Shown: piece after piece, positions 35,220 to 35,322 of the stretch
How positions within the stretch are numbered: the stretch's first letter is position 1
Layout: the number at the start of each line of letters is the position of its first letter
Source of the DNA: Nephromyces sp. MM_2019
Taxonomy: Eukaryota; Apicomplexa; Aconoidasida; Nephromycida
NCBI GenBank assembly: GCA_015657535.1
Contig: JADHZB010000765.1
Span: forward strand, 1-35,322
Length of the DNA: 35,322 nt
Reading direction: 5' to 3'
Position numbers and translations under genes: made by a program
Notes under the pieces: generated by a model
Database searches by the model: none
What the model was told of the DNA's origin: nothing
Seen by the model: the letters and a program-made list of their open reading frames with translations, nothing else

Positions 35220-35322
35220 GGGGTGTGTTTATATATATATATATAGGGGTGTGTTTATATATATATATAGGGGTGTGTTTATATATATATATATAGGGGT
35301 GTGTTTATATATATATATAGGG
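27827..35322 (+). CDS. Axonemal-type dynein heavy chain, N-terminal tail to early linker (3' end outside window)
   Basis: Twelve exons in phase: 27827-27996, 28340-28824, 28893-29068, 29239-29407, 30083-30343, 31023-31133, 31205-31566, 32164-32231, 32295-32425, 32775-33326, 33723-33989 and 34425-35186, about 1170 residues. The end is diagnostic of the DHC_N2/linker region: LWRNMMEFQ, TQKWLEGPLNQLD, QTIRSSPYVKP, WENKLEKLQNVLDVWQTTQR, SWIYLTPIFSAPDI and FSTSDKLFKDQM. The N-terminal WSLEPCRIINFDLSTRTFTI recalls the start of inner-arm axonemal chains. The motor (AAA+) part lies outside the window. The true start is uncertain: ATG 27915 is in frame in the first exon, a stop at 27789 lies upstream, and exon 27827-27996 could instead be spliced to an unseen exon. 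Exons contain CA/TG-derived codon pairs (His-Thr, Val-Cys). The product would drive flagellar beating, implying a flagellated stage. Confidence 0.92.
30826..30983 (+). repeat. CA-rich array in dynein intron
   Basis: About 160 bp of almost pure A/C on this strand: CACACA runs broken by GACACA, CCCCC and a repeated CACACACTAAAAA word (three copies). It lies in the 679-bp intron 30344-31022, close to the acceptor. Confidence 0.9.
31134..31204 (+). other. 71-bp dynein intron forming a CA/TG hairpin
   Basis: The intron has ACACACACC plus ATACATC on its 5' side and GATGTGTGTGTGTGTGTG directly before the final TAG. The arms can pair around a TGTTTTTG loop, so almost the whole 3' half folds back up to the acceptor. 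There is no normal pyrimidine tract. Confidence 0.7.
31582..31611 (+). repeat. (AC)15 microsatellite
   Basis: Uninterrupted AC dinucleotide run 16 bp inside the 5' end of intron 31567-32163, followed by shorter AC runs. The same intron carries a TG run (32136-32150) near its 3' end. Confidence 0.95.
31707..31780 (+). repeat. Two direct 37-bp repeats
   Basis: 31707-31743 and 31744-31780 are adjacent copies of a 37-bp unit that begins ATACACACACTAAAAGTTAT and ends TTGTATAA, with a few mismatches. They are intronic and degenerate outward into related A/C-rich sequence. Confidence 0.85.
33327..33395 (+). repeat. TG-rich array at an intron 5' end
   Basis: The donor itself is the start of the array: coding ATG is followed directly by GTGTGTGTGTATGTATG and more TG runs. 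The open frame that runs on through it encodes only Val/Cys/Tyr repeats and is not coding. The 3' part of the same intron (33440-33695) is CA-rich. Confidence 0.9.
34029..34052 (+). repeat. (TA)n microsatellite
   Basis: Near-pure TA run directly after a CACACACA run in the dynein intron 33990-34424. Confidence 0.9.
34262..34403 (+). repeat. CA/CCA-rich array before a dynein acceptor
   Basis: A/C-rich stretch with CACACACA runs, CACCC words and almost no G, ending 20 bp before the acceptor of the last visible exon. It may stand in for a polypyrimidine tract. Confidence 0.85.
35187..35322 (+). repeat. Minisatellite of alternating 26- and 24-bp units
   Basis: After GTGTGTGTATATA.. come units GGGTGTGTTT(AT)nAG. 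Units 35221-35246 (26 bp), 35247-35270 (24), 35271-35296 (26) and 35297-35320 (24) alternate exactly, so the higher-order period is 50 bp. It starts at the donor of the last visible exon and runs off the window. Confidence 0.93.

Noticed and set aside
1..35322. tRNA genes, transposon proteins, CRISPR-type arrays
   Set aside because: No T-loop/anticodon layout, transposase or reverse transcriptase motif, or spaced direct repeat was seen on reading both strands.

Overview
This is AT-rich eukaryotic nuclear DNA, dense in short spliceosomal introns. Reading frames joined across GT..AG introns with matching phases give seven multi-exon genes with good support and several smaller candidates. A striated-fibre assemblin, an ataxin-3-type Josephin protein ending in a UBX domain, and an axonemal-type dynein heavy chain together suggest a flagellum-building alveolate, most likely an apicomplexan or close relative. 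That assignment is inference; nothing here names a species.

Layout, left to right. 49-3543 (-): a PRP38B-type splicing factor whose 3' end runs off the left edge. 3544-6533: repeat-rich intergenic DNA. 6534-10435 (+): a 788-residue coiled-coil protein of unknown function in about 16 exons. 10716-12190 (-): a probable mitochondrial bL25-family ribosomal protein. 12259-12575 (+): a candidate 66-residue three-exon gene, divergent from bL25 with 68 bp between start codons. 14150-16900 (-): Josephin-UIM-UBX deubiquitinase in 12 exons. 18227-20160 (-): an unassigned 277-residue coiled-coil protein. 21356-23567 (+): SF-assemblin. 23688-25190 (-): NAA10, the NatA catalytic subunit. 25256-26552 (-): weakly supported exons, one set coding for a possible membrane protein. 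27280-27703 (+): a candidate 65-residue three-exon gene, faintly like TFIIH subunit Tfb5/TTDA. 27827 to the right edge (+): the tail and early linker region of a dynein heavy chain, continuing outside the window.

The window has two textures. Both ends (about 1-5400 and 29700-35322) are full of CA/TG and TA microsatellites, often arranged as TG-rich and CA-rich blocks that can pair inside one intron. The middle has plain AT-rich introns of roughly 45-600 bp. In the dynein gene the CA/TG motif also enters exons as His-Thr and Val-Cys codon pairs. No tRNA, rRNA, transposon protein or CRISPR array was recognised.

Three products (SF-assemblin, dynein and perhaps the coiled-coil proteins) point to basal body and flagellum work. 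The rest are housekeeping: splicing, mitochondrial translation, ubiquitin editing and N-terminal acetylation. There is no operon-like logic.
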